The position numbers and the translations under genes were made by a program. A stretch of DNA of 64,000 nt from Asticcacaulis sp. (lineage in GTDB: Bacteria; Pseudomonadota; Alphaproteobacteria; Caulobacterales; Caulobacteraceae), in NCBI RefSeq assembly GCF_027484505.1, contig NZ_JAIXSV010000256.1, forward strand, positions 58,156 to 122,155. The letters are read 5' to 3'. Under the pieces are notes generated by a model. The model did no database searches. It worked only from the letters and a program-made list of their open reading frames with translations, and had not been told where the DNA came from. Positions 51,187-59,554 of this stretch are shown here, piece by piece; position 1 is the first letter of the stretch; every line of letters begins with the position of its first letter.

Positions 51187-51785
51187 TTGTCAACCGCACC
51201 CGTCAGAGGTTCGCCCTTATAGGCGGGGTTATAGAGGACCATCAGGCGGCGCAAATCGACCGGTCCCGGCAGGCTCAGCCCCTCGGCCTTCGTAAAGCCA
51301 AAGTTCTGAAAATAAGCGGGCGTGCCAACCAGCAAAATGGCTGTGACGCCGGCATCAAAGGCCGCCTTGATAGCGGTACGGATCAGGGCGCGTCCGATAC
51401 CCAGACTTTGGTGATCTTCGTCAACGGCGATCGGCCCCAGAAAGGCCATTTCGCCTTTGAGCGCCTGATTGTCATCGCGTACCTTGACCGGCCACAGACG
51501 CACCGATCCGATTATGGCGGTTTCGCTGTGCCCGCCCTGTTCGATACGGTGCATAACGAACGACAGGCCGGGAATGGGCTGATTGCCTTCACGCAGGCGT
51601 TCCGCCGTCTTGGCATAGCGACCGGGTCCGAACACGCGGTTGACCAGCGCATCAGCGGCCTCGCGCTCAGCCAGCGCCTCCACGGTAATCAGACGATCAA
51701 AGGCATAGCTATCCACGGCCAGACCTGACTTATCATGCAACTCATGCCACAAAGCGGCAAAAACGGTCGCACCCTTTAGTCCCAA
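51183..51785 (-). CDS. GNAT family N-acetyltransferase
   Basis: A 200-residue acetyl-CoA-dependent acyltransferase (YhbS-like). Conserved parts are VEALAEREAADALVNRVFGPGRY near the start, GPIAVDEDHQSLGIGRALI with the acetyl-CoA loop, and TPAYFQNFGF. The acceptor is unknown. It is the first gene of a run with DUF1285 and cca. The first 20 residues (MGLKGATVFAALWHELHDKS) are less conserved and the true start could be later. Confidence 0.85.
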   Translation of the reverse strand: MGLKGATVFAALWHELHDKSGLAVDSYAFDRLITVEALAEREAADALVNRVFGPGRYAKTAERLREGNQPIPGLSFVMHRIEQGGHSETAIIGSVRLWPVKVRDDNQALKGEMAFLGPIAVDEDHQSLGIGRALIRTAIKAAFDAGVTAILLVGTPAYFQNFGFTKAEGLSLPGPVDLRRLMVLYNPAYKGEPLTGAVDK

Positions 51786-51829
51786 ACCCCCGCCTCGTCA
51801 AATAAACAAGGTTAGGCGTTTGTTACAAA

Positions 51830-52558
51830 TCAGCCTTTTTTGAGAAACGCCGCAAAAGCCGCGGCCGCTTCCGGGCTCCTCAGCCGCGCCAGAAAAATTT
51901 CACCCTCGCGCACGATCTGGTCCCAGATGACGTCAGGCTGGCGCATCAGGGCCTTGGCCTGAATGAGCGCCTCCAGCGGCAGGGCGGCCAGTTTTTCAGC
52001 AACGCTCAGAGATTCCGTTTCCAAAGCCTCACGGGCCACCACGCGATTGGCGACACCGGTGCTCAGCGCTTCGGCCGCCGGGATGACCCGCCCGGAACTA
52101 AGCCACTCAAAGGCCCGCGCATGGCCGATTCGCTGGGTCAGCAACAGGCTGGAACCGCCTTCGGGCGTCAGGCCCAGCTTGAGGAAGGGCAGGCTGAGGC
52201 GTGCATCTTCGGACAGCAGCACCTGATCGCAATGCAGCAGCAGGGTCGTCCCCACCCCCACGGCCTGCCCCTGCACAGCCGCCACAATCGGCATCCGCGC
52301 ATAGGTCAGGGCTTTGAGGAACCGAAAGACCGGCAGGGCTTCGACCGCACCCTCATGCGAAGCCAGCGAAATGAAATCGACAATGTCATTGCCGGCGCAG
52401 AAATCGCCCCCCTCGGCTTCGAGCAGAATAACACCCGGCGCGCTGTCTATCGCCTCGGACAGGGTGGTGTACATGTGGTGATCAAGCGCGTTTTTCTTGG
52501 CGGCCCGATCAAGCCTGATGCGCCTGATGCCCGCCGCGTCTGTCACCTTTACCGACAT
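51830..52558 (-). CDS. Enoyl-CoA hydratase/isomerase family protein
   Basis: Crotonase-fold enzyme acting on acyl-CoA thioesters. The 242-residue protein has the oxyanion-hole segments GGDFCAGNDIVDFISLA and AVQGQAVGVGTTLLLHCDQV, and LPFLKLGLTPEGGSSLLLTQ. The second catalytic acidic residue of true hydratases is replaced around the EGGSS region, as in isomerase-like members, so hydratase versus isomerase cannot be decided. It appears monocistronic. Confidence 0.88.
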   Translation of the reverse strand: MSVKVTDAAGIRRIRLDRAAKKNALDHHMYTTLSEAIDSAPGVILLEAEGGDFCAGNDIVDFISLASHEGAVEALPVFRFLKALTYARMPIVAAVQGQAVGVGTTLLLHCDQVLLSEDARLSLPFLKLGLTPEGGSSLLLTQRIGHARAFEWLSSGRVIPAAEALSTGVANRVVAREALETESLSVAEKLAALPLEALIQAKALMRQPDVIWDQIVREGEIFLARLRSPEAAAAFAAFLKKG

Positions 52559-52789
52559 GCCGTTTCGTTCCCGTATTCTGTTGTTATCACATCTCTATAT
52601 GGCACGTCTGCCGCTGGGTCAGGCAAGCCTGAAAATCGGAGCGTTTTTTTATGCCGAGCGCCGCTTGCCACGCGTTCCTGGCATTGCCTTTAAGCCGCCA
52701 CATCCTGTAGAGACAATCCTGTTATAAAGAGCCGCTAAAATCCGGCCGTCGTCTCATTCACAGGTTCGCATTCAAGGAAAACGCAACCG

Positions 52790-54175
52790 ATGTCTCTTTC
52801 CACCTTCCTCAGAGGCGCGGCTATGGCCGTAGCCGCCCTCGCGCTGGGGTGCAGCGCGGCCTCGGCTGCCGAAGCGGTCAAGCTCAACGATAAGCAACGT
52901 GCCAAGGGCGTGGCGGATGCCCCGGCCCTGATTCAGGCGGCGGGCGTGCCCTGTGAACCGGCCGATGCCTACTATGTCGGCGAGTCCAGCAGCAAGGGGG
53001 CCGATGGCAAGCCGGTCAAGCTTCAGGTCACCGAAGTGTCCTGTAAGGCCGGAGGGGGCTATCTGCTCAGCAAGGACACCACGACGAACAAGGTCGATAA
53101 GTTCAACTGTACGCAGGCCTTTTCGCAAAACGCTGCCAACAACAAGCAGGCCAAGTGCGTGTTGCCGGGCAATGAAAAGCACTACGCGTGGATGACGCCG
53201 CTGGCGCAGCAATATGATCAGGCCTGTACCGTCAGCAATGCCCGCTGGATGGGTGCGGTCACGGATCATGGCTTTGATCGCTATGAAGTGGCCTGTGACG
53301 GCCGTCCTGGCTTCGTGATGGACGTGCCCTTTACGGCCACAAGCGCCAAGCTGAGCTTTTCGAACTGCCTGATGACCAAGGGCAACTCGGCCTGTCAATA
53401 CACCACTGAGGCGCAGGCCATGCAGTCCCTGCAAGCGCCCGTCAAGCAGGCGCAGCCGTCGTGCACGGTGGAAAAGGCCCGCTGGATCGGCCGCGTCACC
53501 AGCGAAGGTCAGGACTTCTATGAAATCGGCTGCGCCGGCAAGCCCGGCTTCGTTCTGCAGACGACGACCACGATGAAGTATATCGCCAGTGTCGGCTGCG
53601 ACCGCGCCGGTACGCTTGGCCCCTGTCAGTACACGGACGCCGCCAGCCTGACTGCCGAAGCGCGCACCGCCTATGGCGAAAAGCTGAAGGCGGCGGGTAT
53701 CACCTGCACCGTCGCCGAATACAACCTGATCGGCACGGAAACCGCAACCAAGCGCGATCTGATCGAATTCAAATGCCCTGAGCAAAAGTTTGGTCTGGCC
53801 GCCTTTATCCCGAACACGGGCTCGACGGCCAAGTTCGAGGCCATGGACTGCTTCACCATGATCTCACGCCGCAAGGAATGTGGTTTCGTGCCGCGCGCCA
53901 CGCTGGACAAGCATCTGGACGTCCTGATCAAGGCGGCCAAGAAGGATTGCGACGTTCAGCAGGTTACCTATCTGGGCCGTGGCGACGATGACGCCGCTCT
54001 GGTCGAAATCGCCTGCACCAACAAGCGTGGCTATGTGGGCGCCGTGGTGAAGGCCCGCACGGGCTTCGATGAAGTCGTCTCCTGTAACATCGCCAAGAGC
54101 CGCAAATATCCGATCCAGTGTGAAATCCCCGGCAACGGCACCTATGTGCCTCCGGCGGGTGGTTCCAACGACTGA
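52790..54175 (+). CDS. Secreted five-repeat, 20-cysteine protein A (unknown family)
   Basis: A 461-residue exported protein with a signal peptide (to about residue 27, CSAASAA). The mature part consists of five repeats of about 80 residues, each with exactly four cysteines: 55/85/107/123, 146/169/193/202, 225/248/270/279, 306/329/354/364 and 387/409/432/444. Within repeats the pattern is SC-x-V-x-x-ARW(M/I)G, then (F/Y)YE(V/I)xC, KPGFV, then the C-x8-C pair. The regular cysteines predict two disulfides per repeat in the periplasm or outside. I recognise no domain. A paralogue with the same layout is encoded at 61901-63319. The gene is monocistronic and ends at a strong terminator. Confidence 0.85.
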   Translation: MSLSTFLRGAAMAVAALALGCSAASAAEAVKLNDKQRAKGVADAPALIQAAGVPCEPADAYYVGESSSKGADGKPVKLQVTEVSCKAGGGYLLSKDTTTNKVDKFNCTQAFSQNAANNKQAKCVLPGNEKHYAWMTPLAQQYDQACTVSNARWMGAVTDHGFDRYEVACDGRPGFVMDVPFTATSAKLSFSNCLMTKGNSACQYTTEAQAMQSLQAPVKQAQPSCTVEKARWIGRVTSEGQDFYEIGCAGKPGFVLQTTTTMKYIASVGCDRAGTLGPCQYTDAASLTAEARTAYGEKLKAAGITCTVAEYNLIGTETATKRDLIEFKCPEQKFGLAAFIPNTGSTAKFEAMDCFTMISRRKECGFVPRATLDKHLDVLIKAAKKDCDVQQVTYLGRGDDDAALVEIACTNKRGYVGAVVKARTGFDEVVSCNIAKSRKYPIQCEIPGNGTYVPPAGGSND

Positions 54176-54195
54176 TTGGTGTTTTAACGCCCAAC

Positions 54196-54232
54196 GAAAA
54201 GCCCCGCCGAGTGTTAGGCGGGGCTTTTTTTG
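54196..54232 (+). terminator. Rho-independent terminator of cysteine-repeat gene A
   Basis: AAAGCCCCGCC (54198-54208) pairs with GGCGGGGCTTT (54217-54227), followed by a T-run. It lies about 20 bp after the stop codon. Confidence 0.93.
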
Positions 54233-54246
54233 CAAGGAACAGAACG

Positions 54247-54354
54247 CTTTAGGTTTCATATCTTGAGGCGAATGGCAGGAGGCTAGCGCCGCAGGTACAA
54301 GAGTACCTGCAAGCGACGCCGACGCCCCAGTCGCCCAAGAGAGGGAACCTAAAG
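54247..54354. repeat. 108-bp inverted element fused to the pyrC stop codon
   Basis: The outer arms CTTTAGGTT (54247-54255) and AACCTAAAG (54346-54354) are perfect, and the right arm contains the pyrC stop (54349-54351). Next come CTTGAGGCGA/TCGCCCAAG arms, and the centre is GCAGGTAC-aaga-GTACCTGC (54291-54310). The plan is the same as in the element after petC. Confidence 0.8.
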
Positions 54355-55674
54355 GATTTCCATGAAGCGGCACGCCTCCCCCTGCGACGGCCGGACGATC
54401 TCGTCATCGCGCATGACCACCTTGCCGCGAATGATGGTCGCCTTAGGCCAGCCGTGGGCCTCAAAACCATCAAACGGCGTCCAGCCGCAGCGCGAACGCA
54501 TCTGATCGTGGGTGATAACCCGCTTGTGGTTCAGATCGACCAGCGTCACATCGGCATCATAGCCTTCGGCCATCCGCCCTTTGCCCGCCACACCGAAGAC
54601 GCGCTGCGCCCCGGCCGAGGTCAGGTCCACCAGCCGCTCCAGCGACAGCTTGCCGTTGGCGACATGGGTCAGCATGACCGGCAAGAGGGTTTGCACGCCG
54701 GGCATACCCGACGGCGAGGCCGGATAGGGCTTCTGCTTCTCTTCGATGGTGTGCGGCGCGTGGTCAGAGCCCAGCACGTCAGCGACGCCGTCGCTGATGC
54801 CGCGCCACAGGCCATCGACGTGATACTGATCGCGGATCGGCGGGTTCATCTGGGCATAGCCCTTCAGGCGTTGATAGGCTTCGGGTGCCACCAGCGTCAG
54901 GTGCTGCGGCGTGATCTCGACCGTGGCTATGTCCTTGTTGTGCGACAGGAATTCGATCTCTTCCGCGGTGGTGACGTGCAGGACATGGATACGCTTGCCG
55001 GCCTCGCGCGCCAGACGCACCAGACGGTGGGTGGACTGAATGGCTGACTGGGCATCGCGCACAAAGTCGTGGCTGGTCCAGTCGCCTTCGCGGGCCAGCG
55101 CCCGGCGCTCGGCCAGCCGGTATTCGTCCTCGGAATGGAAGGTGGCGCGGCGATTGACGCTGGCCAGCACCTTGGCCACGCCCTCGTCATCGGCGATCAG
55201 CAGGGTGCCGGTCGAAGCCCCCATGAAGACCTTCACGCCGCAGCAGCCCTTCATACGCTCAAGCTCACCCAGATGGGCGGCGTTTTCGTGCGTGCCACCG
55301 ACATAGAAGGCGTGGTCGCAGTGCATACGATGATGCGCGCGCTTCAGCTTGTCCTCAAAAGTCACCGGATCGGTGGTGTTGGGATTGGTGTTCGGCATTT
55401 CAAACACGGCCACGACTCCGCCCATAACGGCGGCCTGCGAACCGGTCTCGAGGTCTTCCTTCCACTCCAGCCCCGGCTCACGGAAGTGCACCTGTGTGTC
55501 GATGACACCCGGCATGGCCAGAAGCCCTGTGGCGTCGAACACCTCAGCCGCCGAAGCCTGCGACAGGTCGCCAAAGGCGACGAACTTGCCAGCGGTGATG
55601 CCAATATCGCCCTGACCACGACCGGCGTGGTTGATGATGTCAGCGTTACGGATGATCAGATCGTAGGTGGGCAT
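54349..55674 (-). CDS. pyrC: Dihydroorotase-like amidohydrolase (first metal His replaced by Gln)
   Basis: Cyclic amidohydrolase, annotated as the third step of pyrimidine synthesis. The 441-residue protein has GVIDTQVHFREPGLEWKEDL, VAVFEMPNTNPNT, a candidate carboxylated lysine at K148 (GVKVFMGASTG), H180 (TFHSEDE), H233 (HVLHVTT) and D304 (LGSDHAPHT). The usual HxH of the first metal site is Q61-V-H63 here, which also occurs in other alphaproteobacterial members as I recall. Start ATG 55674 follows GGAG; an in-frame extension to 55752 is derived from the neighbouring repeat. A non-canonical amidohydrolase role is possible. Confidence 0.85.
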   Translation of the reverse strand: MPTYDLIIRNADIINHAGRGQGDIGITAGKFVAFGDLSQASAAEVFDATGLLAMPGVIDTQVHFREPGLEWKEDLETGSQAAVMGGVVAVFEMPNTNPNTTDPVTFEDKLKRAHHRMHCDHAFYVGGTHENAAHLGELERMKGCCGVKVFMGASTGTLLIADDEGVAKVLASVNRRATFHSEDEYRLAERRALAREGDWTSHDFVRDAQSAIQSTHRLVRLAREAGKRIHVLHVTTAEEIEFLSHNKDIATVEITPQHLTLVAPEAYQRLKGYAQMNPPIRDQYHVDGLWRGISDGVADVLGSDHAPHTIEEKQKPYPASPSGMPGVQTLLPVMLTHVANGKLSLERLVDLTSAGAQRVFGVAGKGRMAEGYDADVTLVDLNHKRVITHDQMRSRCGWTPFDGFEAHGWPKATIIRGKVVMRDDEIVRPSQGEACRFMEIL

Positions 55675-55687
55675 GGGGCGTCTCCGT

Positions 55688-55788
55688 TTCTCTTCTCCCC
55701 TGAGGGAGAAGGTGGCCTGAAAGGCCGGATGAGGGGGAAACAACGGCTCCACCTTACCCCAGCCCTCTCCCTTAGGGGAGACGGGGAG
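55688..55788. repeat. Intergenic two-hairpin repeat copies 8 and 9
   Basis: Copy 8: TTCTCCC (55693-55699) with GGGAGAA (55704-55710), stem 2 GGCCT (55714-55718) with AGGCC (55722-55726), tail GGATGAGGGGG. A second, inverted hairpin CTCTCCCTTAGGGGAG at 55765-55780 follows. It supplies the stop codon (55772-55774) of the GT9 gene. Confidence 0.82.
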
Positions 55789-56761
55789 CCTGGTGAGATA
55801 CCGTCAACGTGGTCTGGACGGCCTCATACACCCGGTTGACGCTCAGGTCGAGCATGTGACACAGCGCCTGATCGAGATTTGGGTCCTGAGCACGAATTTC
55901 TTCGAAATGCCGCGGCGTGCGCAAAATGTGCACATTGTTCCCCAGCGGCGCCTCCACCCGATCATCGGAGGGGCCGTAGAGCCCGAAACTCAGGACATTG
56001 GCGGCCGCCGCCAGATGCAGCCAGATATCATCATTGCCAATAAACACATCGGCCTGACGCAGGCAGGCATAGGCGGTCAGCGGATCGAGCTTACCGGTCA
56101 GTTCAATCACGCGGGCTTTGGGGGCGGCCATACGCAGGGCCGTTGCGGCTTCGCGGTCGCTCTCGTGACCCAGTATCAGCAAACGCGCCCCTTTCAGCGG
56201 GCCGTCTTCGTTCATCAGACGTGTCGCCAGCACCGAAAAGCGCTCCGCCGGCCATTGCGCGCCCTGCCAGCGTGCGCCGGGGGCGATGGCCAGCAACGGC
56301 CCCTCCTCACCGGGTGTGTCGTCCAGAAAAAATTCCGCTCCCACAGCCCGCGCTTCGGCCACATGCAACCACGGCAATTCCGGCTTTTCCAGCTTAAGGA
56401 GGCGCGACGCGGTGATCACCGGGTGTTCGTCTTCATGATGATCCGGCGCAATGGCACGGGTCTTGGCACTGAGGAAGCGCGACCACAGGGTTGGCCCCGT
56501 ATCGAGCAGCAGGCCCCATTCACGCTGCCGCACTCGCCACCACAGTTTCAGACCTGCCACCGACATGACCTCCCCGTCAAAAGGGATGATCGCCTCGATA
56601 TGGCTAAAATCGGCGAACAGGGCGGCGCTGTCGCTGCGCGTGATCAAAGTCACGGCAGCGTTTGGCACTTCTTGCAGCAGGCGCGCCAGAACCCCACCTA
56701 GAGCCAGCGCCCTTTTCGGTTCCTCAAGCGCGACGATCAGGATCGGAAACGGACGGCTCAT
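55772..56761 (-). CDS. GT9 family (heptosyltransferase-like) glycosyltransferase
   Basis: A 329-residue GT-B glycosyltransferase of family 9, which includes the ADP-heptose:LPS enzymes. Recognised parts are the N-terminal ILIVALEEPKRALALGGVLA region, LLAIAPGARWQGAQWPAERF in the nucleotide-sugar domain, and the late QADVFIGNDDIWLHLAAAAN followed by SFGLYGPSDD. The standard GxS/T-G-x-x-H signature is altered to GNDDIWLHLA, so donor specificity is doubtful. It probably modifies the LPS core or another envelope glycan. The final residues and stop codon lie in an intergenic repeat. Confidence 0.82.
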   Translation of the reverse strand: MSRPFPILIVALEEPKRALALGGVLARLLQEVPNAAVTLITRSDSAALFADFSHIEAIIPFDGEVMSVAGLKLWWRVRQREWGLLLDTGPTLWSRFLSAKTRAIAPDHHEDEHPVITASRLLKLEKPELPWLHVAEARAVGAEFFLDDTPGEEGPLLAIAPGARWQGAQWPAERFSVLATRLMNEDGPLKGARLLILGHESDREAATALRMAAPKARVIELTGKLDPLTAYACLRQADVFIGNDDIWLHLAAAANVLSFGLYGPSDDRVEAPLGNNVHILRTPRHFEEIRAQDPNLDQALCHMLDLSVNRVYEAVQTTLTVSHQAPRLP

Positions 56762-56800
56762 GCTACATACCCTATCCCGAATCTATGGCTCACAGCAAAC

Positions 56801-57610
56801 ATGACCGACCTTATTGCTCTTTCGCATCGTGCCCTGATCGCCCTGAGCGGTCCCGACTGGGGAAAGTTCCTCAATGGCCAGACGACCATTGACGTGGAAC
56901 ACATCTTCGACGCCGTCGCCGACGAAGAGAACAAGCCCTTATATTATGGCGCGTTCCTGACCCCGCAAGGCAAGCTGAGCGCCGATGTGTTCATCTGTCC
57001 ACGGGATTCGGATACCGTATGGATAGATGTCGATGCGGGGGTGCGGGACGACCTGTTTACCCGGCTGAATATGTTCAAACTGCGGGCGAAGGTCACCCTG
57101 TCCAAACCCGAGGCGCAGGTCTATGCCTCCTTGTCCGAGGGATTGCCCGATCCGCGCGCACCGGGGCTTTATCGCGCCTACGGGACGTTTGAGGCGACGG
57201 GAGACATCACGACCTACACAGAGTTTCGTCTGACGCAGGGGGTGGCCGAACCGGGGCTCGATTTCCCCAAAGACTATCTCTACCCCATCGACATCAATAT
57301 GGACCTGATCGAGGCCATAGACTTCAAAAAAGGCTGCTTTGTCGGTCAGGAAACCACCTCGCGCATGAAGCGGCGCGGCACGATCAAGAACCGCCTGATC
57401 CCCCTAAGCCATGCCGGGCAATTCACCTTTGGCGCCGAAGTCCTTTCGGGCGAGCGTCGCGCCGGGGAAATTCTGGCCTCCGCCAACGGCAAGTCGCTGG
57501 CCCTTATGCGACTCGACCGACTGGACGGCGCTCTGACCTGCGCAGGTGAAGCGGTCAGCCTCGCCGTCCCCGACTGGCTGACCCCACACCTCAAACCGGT
57601 TGAAACCTGA
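56801..57610 (+). CDS. ygfZ: Folate-binding YgfZ/IBA57-type protein
   Basis: Tetrahydrofolate-binding protein involved in maintaining certain iron-sulfur enzymes. The 269-residue product has the family signature KKGCFVGQETTSRMKRRG (about residues 176-193), with the essential cysteine, plus the N-terminal LSGPDWGKFLNGQTTIDVEH. Length and architecture fit GcvT-related YgfZ. It is divergent from the GT9 gene with about 40 bp between their starts, so the promoters must be compact or overlapping. Confidence 0.9.
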   Translation: MTDLIALSHRALIALSGPDWGKFLNGQTTIDVEHIFDAVADEENKPLYYGAFLTPQGKLSADVFICPRDSDTVWIDVDAGVRDDLFTRLNMFKLRAKVTLSKPEAQVYASLSEGLPDPRAPGLYRAYGTFEATGDITTYTEFRLTQGVAEPGLDFPKDYLYPIDINMDLIEAIDFKKGCFVGQETTSRMKRRGTIKNRLIPLSHAGQFTFGAEVLSGERRAGEILASANGKSLALMRLDRLDGALTCAGEAVSLAVPDWLTPHLKPVET

Positions 57611-57684
57611 CACGGGTTTCATTTGCCAGCCCGTCCGGCTGCGGTTATCGTCTCGGTCTGACACTCATGGCTAAAGGGACACCC

Positions 57685-58254
57685 ATGTTCAGTTTCGATC
57701 TGATGTTTCAACCGCTGAAGCGCTATTTCGATTTTCAGGGGCGCGCGCGTCGCTCGGAATACTGGTTGTTTTATCTGTTTCAGGTTGTGGTCAGCCTCTT
57801 CCTGAACATCGTGCAGATGACGGGCGGGCTGGTCGCAGGCCTTGCCGCCGGTCTGGCCCTGATTTTCGGACTGGGTGTACTCATCCCCTCCATCGCCGTG
57901 GGTGTACGCCGCTTTCACGATACCAACCGTACCGGTCTGTGGCTTCTGTTCTATCCGGCGGTCATGATCGTGTCGCTGATCCTCACCCTTGTCTTCGCCG
58001 CTGACGCCGTGGCCCAGATGGGGCAGAACTTTCAGAACATCGATCCTTCAAGTCTGGAATCGGGCGACGCGCAGGCCAATATGGCCGTCTACAGCGCCAT
58101 GGCTCCCATCGCGCTTTATGTGCTGCTGCCCACCTGGCTGGCCAGTCTGGTGACCCTGTGGTTCCATGTGCAGGATGGCACGCCCACCGCCAACCGCTTT
58201 GGCCCGGACCCCAAAGGACGTGGCGTAAGCGAAAGTATCGCATCAACCTTTTAA
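57685..58254 (+). CDS. DUF805 membrane protein 1
   Basis: A 189-residue inner-membrane protein of the DUF805 family. It opens with the family motif LKRYFDFQGRARRSEYWLFY and has about four hydrophobic segments and the conserved VGVRRFHDTNRTGLWLL. Function is unknown. ATG 57685 is chosen because GGGA lies just upstream; an earlier ATG at 57667 has no ribosome site. It is followed 24 bp later by a second DUF805 gene, a tandem duplication. Confidence 0.85.
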   Translation: MFSFDLMFQPLKRYFDFQGRARRSEYWLFYLFQVVVSLFLNIVQMTGGLVAGLAAGLALIFGLGVLIPSIAVGVRRFHDTNRTGLWLLFYPAVMIVSLILTLVFAADAVAQMGQNFQNIDPSSLESGDAQANMAVYSAMAPIALYVLLPTWLASLVTLWFHVQDGTPTANRFGPDPKGRGVSESIASTF

Positions 58255-58278
58255 TTCACACGCATGGGGGGAAAATCC

Positions 58279-58872
58279 ATGGCTGTACCGATAGCGTTTC
58301 AACCACTCACCAAATATGCAGACTTCAATGGTCGCGCGCGACGTCAGGAATTCTGGTTGTTCTGGCTTGTGCAATTCCTTTTCTTTTCGGTGCTGAACAG
58401 CATCGTCATGGCGCTGATGTTTCAGTCCTTCAGCACCATCAGCGCGCAGACCGATCCGTCGAACTTCATGTTCAACCCGACCTTCATGATCCTGGGGCAG
58501 GTCGGCAATGTGATCTCCCTCGCCCTGCTGGTGCCCAATCTGGCCGTCGGTGTGCGCCGTCTGCACGACACCAACCGCACGGGATGGTGGTTGATTCTGC
58601 CCGCCGCGGCTTTCATGGTCGGGCTCGTTCTGTTCCTGATAACCAATGGCGGACAACTCGCCAGCCTGTTTACCGGCAAATATGAGAACAATCCGCAAGC
58701 GGTTTTCGGCGTAATAGGCAGCGGCTTTCTTATGGTATGGCTGCCAACCTTCGTTGGTTCCGTGGTGTTGTTCGTTTTCAACGTCCTTGACGGCACGCCC
58801 GGTGCCAATCGCTTCGGCCCTGATCCCAAGGGACGCGGCGTTACGGCCGACGTGGCCCAGACCTTCGCCTGA
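58279..58872 (+). CDS. DUF805 membrane protein 2
   Basis: A 197-residue paralogue of the preceding gene with the same plan: LTKYADFNGRARRQEFWLFW, then NLAVGVRRLHDTNRTGWWLI and a C-terminal GTPGANRFGPDPKGRGV. Both proteins end with the NRFGPDPKGRGV-type tail. ATG 58279 is used because GGGGGGA lies upstream; ATG 58264 is the alternative. Function unknown; probably co-transcribed with the first copy. Confidence 0.85.
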   Translation: MAVPIAFQPLTKYADFNGRARRQEFWLFWLVQFLFFSVLNSIVMALMFQSFSTISAQTDPSNFMFNPTFMILGQVGNVISLALLVPNLAVGVRRLHDTNRTGWWLILPAAAFMVGLVLFLITNGGQLASLFTGKYENNPQAVFGVIGSGFLMVWLPTFVGSVVLFVFNVLDGTPGANRFGPDPKGRGVTADVAQTFA

Positions 58873-58925
58873 TCGGTTCTCACCGTCTCTCGTCACAGAT
58901 AGCGGAATCGGGTATGGAGCCATCC

Positions 58926-59522
58926 ATGCCCGATTTCACTTTTGAGTCTCAGTTTGACGGTCTGGTCTGTGGTGTCGATGAGGCCGGACGCGGCCCCTGC
59001 GCAGGGCCCCTGTGCGTGGCCGCCGTCATCCTTGACCCGGCACGCATTCCGGCCGGCATCGCCGACTCCAAAAAACTGAGCGAAAATCAACGCTTTGCGC
59101 TGGAACCCGAAATCAAGGCCGCGGCTCTGGCGTGGTCGGTGATTGAAATTTCCGCCGCCGATATCGACTGCCACAACATCCTCAGGGCAACCATGATGGG
59201 CATGACGCAAGCCGTCGAAGCCCTTAGACCGCAACCCATCCATGCCCTGATCGACGGCAATCGCTGCCCGCCGCTGTCCATAGCCGCCACGGCGGTGGTC
59301 AAGGGCGACGACAAATCACTGTCCATCGCCGCCGCTTCGATCCTCGCCAAGACGGCGCGCGACCGCATCATGATCGAGATGGACGCCCTCTATCCCGTCT
59401 ACGGCTTCAAATCGCACAAGGGCTATCAGGCCGAAGCCCACATCGCCGCCATACGCCTGCATGGCCCCTCACCCATCCATCGGATGAGTTGGGCCACGGT
59501 TCGCTCGGTCCTTGTGGTCTGA
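58926..59522 (+). CDS. rnhB: Ribonuclease HII
   Basis: Removes misincorporated ribonucleotides and RNA-DNA hybrids. The 198-residue enzyme has the catalytic VCGVDEAGRGPCAGPLCVAA block (first Asp-Glu pair) and the later ALIDGNRCP. Family segments SIAAASILAKTARDRIMIEMD and YGFKSHKGYQ follow. ATG 58926 is preferred since GGAG lies 6 bp upstream; ATG 58914 is also in frame. It stands upstream of ccrM, with an opposing lipoprotein gene between them; rnhB-ccrM is the neighbourhood I recall from Caulobacter. Confidence 0.94.
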   Translation: MPDFTFESQFDGLVCGVDEAGRGPCAGPLCVAAVILDPARIPAGIADSKKLSENQRFALEPEIKAAALAWSVIEISAADIDCHNILRATMMGMTQAVEALRPQPIHALIDGNRCPPLSIAATAVVKGDDKSLSIAAASILAKTARDRIMIEMDALYPVYGFKSHKGYQAEAHIAAIRLHGPSPIHRMSWATVRSVLVV

Positions 59523-59554
59523 ACCGCATCGGTTATAAATTCGATAGATTACCT

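Noticed and set aside
55675..55752. A 26-residue N-terminal extension of pyrC
   Set aside because: The extension is encoded by an intergenic repeat; GGAG and homology favour ATG 55674.
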